Shown here one piece after another: positions 6,050 to 6,573 of a stretch of DNA of 6,573 bases. The stretch is taken from assembly GCA_021796315.1 (NCBI GenBank), contig JAJYOH010000349.1:1-6573 (forward strand), read 5' to 3'. Within the stretch, counting starts at the first letter, position 1. Every line of letters begins with the position of its first letter. The notes below the pieces were generated by a model. That model made no database searches and was not told where the DNA came from. It was given only the letters and a program-made list of their open reading frames with translations. The translations under genes were made by a program, and so were the position numbers. The stretch is from Chloroflexota bacterium. Lineage in GTDB: Bacteria > Chloroflexota > Anaerolineae > Anaerolineales > Villigracilaceae.

Positions 6050-6573
6050 ATGACTGCCCATTTTACCATTCAGCAAATCGATGAAGTTGCCCAAGCGATT
6101 CAAAGGCGGACCTCGCGCCGGCCGCGTGTTGCGATTATCCTCGGCTCCGGCCTGAACGATATAGCGAATACCGTTCAAAACCCGGATGTGATTCTTTTTG
6201 GTGACTTGCCTCACTTCCCAGTCTCGACCGTATTCGGGCACGCCGGACGCCTTGTTATTGGCGAACTCGAAGGTCAGACCGTGTTCGTTATGCAGGGGCG
6301 CATCCATTTTTATGAAGGCTATACCATGGCCCAGGTTACTTTACCTGTGCGTGTTATGCAGCGTCTTGCTATTGAAACGTTGATTGTCACGAATGCCGCG
6401 GGTGGCGTCAATCCCGAATTTCTGCCCGGCGATGTGATGCTGATAACCGATAACCTCAATTTGATGGGCATGACCGGGCATAATCCTTTGATGGGACCCA
6501 ACTATGACGAGATCGGACCGCGCTTTCCAGATATGAGTCAGCCTTACGATCATGTTTTGAATGACATGGCGCG
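6050..6573 (+). CDS. punA: Purine nucleoside phosphorylase, trimeric type, 3'-truncated by the window
   Basis: Cytosolic salvage enzyme that splits purine (deoxy)nucleosides with phosphate to the free base and (deoxy)ribose 1-phosphate; the trimeric class usually prefers inosine and guanosine. 174 of about 270-280 residues are visible, read by hand from the ATG. Class motifs: ILGSGL (30-35) with phosphate-binding Ser33, FGHAGRLVIG (62-71) with His64, GRIHFYEGY (83-91) with Arg84 and His86, TNAAGG (114-119), GDVMLITDNLNLMG (127-140), GHNPLMGPN (143-151) and GPRFPDMSQPYD (156-167). These separate it from the hexameric DeoD class. An in-frame TAA at 6044-6046 makes 6050 the earliest ATG. The nearest Shine-Dalgarno-like AGG (6033-6035) is rather far, so initiation may be weak. 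The base-specificity residues in the C-terminal part are outside the window. Confidence 0.95.
   Translation, partial: MTAHFTIQQIDEVAQAIQRRTSRRPRVAIILGSGLNDIANTVQNPDVILFGDLPHFPVSTVFGHAGRLVIGELEGQTVFVMQGRIHFYEGYTMAQVTLPVRVMQRLAIETLIVTNAAGGVNPEFLPGDVMLITDNLNLMGMTGHNPLMGPNYDEIGPRFPDMSQPYDHVLNDMA

Noticed and set aside
5996..6307. Open frame of 103 codons on the minus strand across the phosphorylase start.
   Set aside because: The plus strand here encodes the ILGSGL and GRxHxYEG motifs of purine nucleoside phosphorylase, so the minus frame is a shadow.

Overview
The window is an ordinary-looking bacterial chromosomal segment of medium GC with seven credible protein genes, two of them cut by the window edges, plus one doubtful small ORF. 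I see no mobile element, CRISPR array, tRNA or rRNA. The order alr, lspA, rluD with tight overlaps and non-ATG starts (TTG, GTG), followed by threonine aldolase and a membrane GAF-GGDEF protein, fits a Chloroflexota (Anaerolineae-like) genome. That taxonomic guess is an inference from gene content and style; no marker gene here proves it.

Plus strand, 1-2910: the C-terminal three quarters of alanine racemase (D-alanine for peptidoglycan) is followed after 59 bases by two tandem lipoprotein signal peptidase genes, then by an RluD-type pseudouridine synthase. lspA1/lspA2 overlap by 4 bases (ATGA) and lspA2/rluD by 8 bases, so these three genes are almost certainly one translationally coupled operon. 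The two lspA copies are about two thirds identical in protein sequence. Their 5' halves are nearly identical even at silent sites while their 3' halves are not, a mosaic that suggests gene conversion.

2911-3020 is a spacer filled by a nested inverted repeat: a 13-bp perfect hairpin inside a second perfect 12-bp pair of arms. The inner hairpin could end the rluD transcript. 3021-4058 encodes a low-specificity L-threonine aldolase.

Minus strand, 4067-5884: a 520-residue membrane protein with GAF and GGDEF domains (predicted diguanylate cyclase, catalytic GGEEF intact, inhibitory I-site degenerate) converges on the aldolase gene with only 8 bases between the stop codons. Immediately upstream of it, ending 3 bases before its start, is a small ORF whose C-terminal part resembles the tail of HD-GYP domains.

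5885-6049 is a divergent regulatory region with a palindrome, a good extended -10 promoter for the rightward gene and a stem-loop at the start of its leader. From 6050 to the window end runs a trimeric-type purine nucleoside phosphorylase, truncated by the window. Overall the genes are housekeeping (cell wall, lipoprotein maturation, rRNA modification, amino-acid and purine salvage) with one c-di-GMP signalling module between them.
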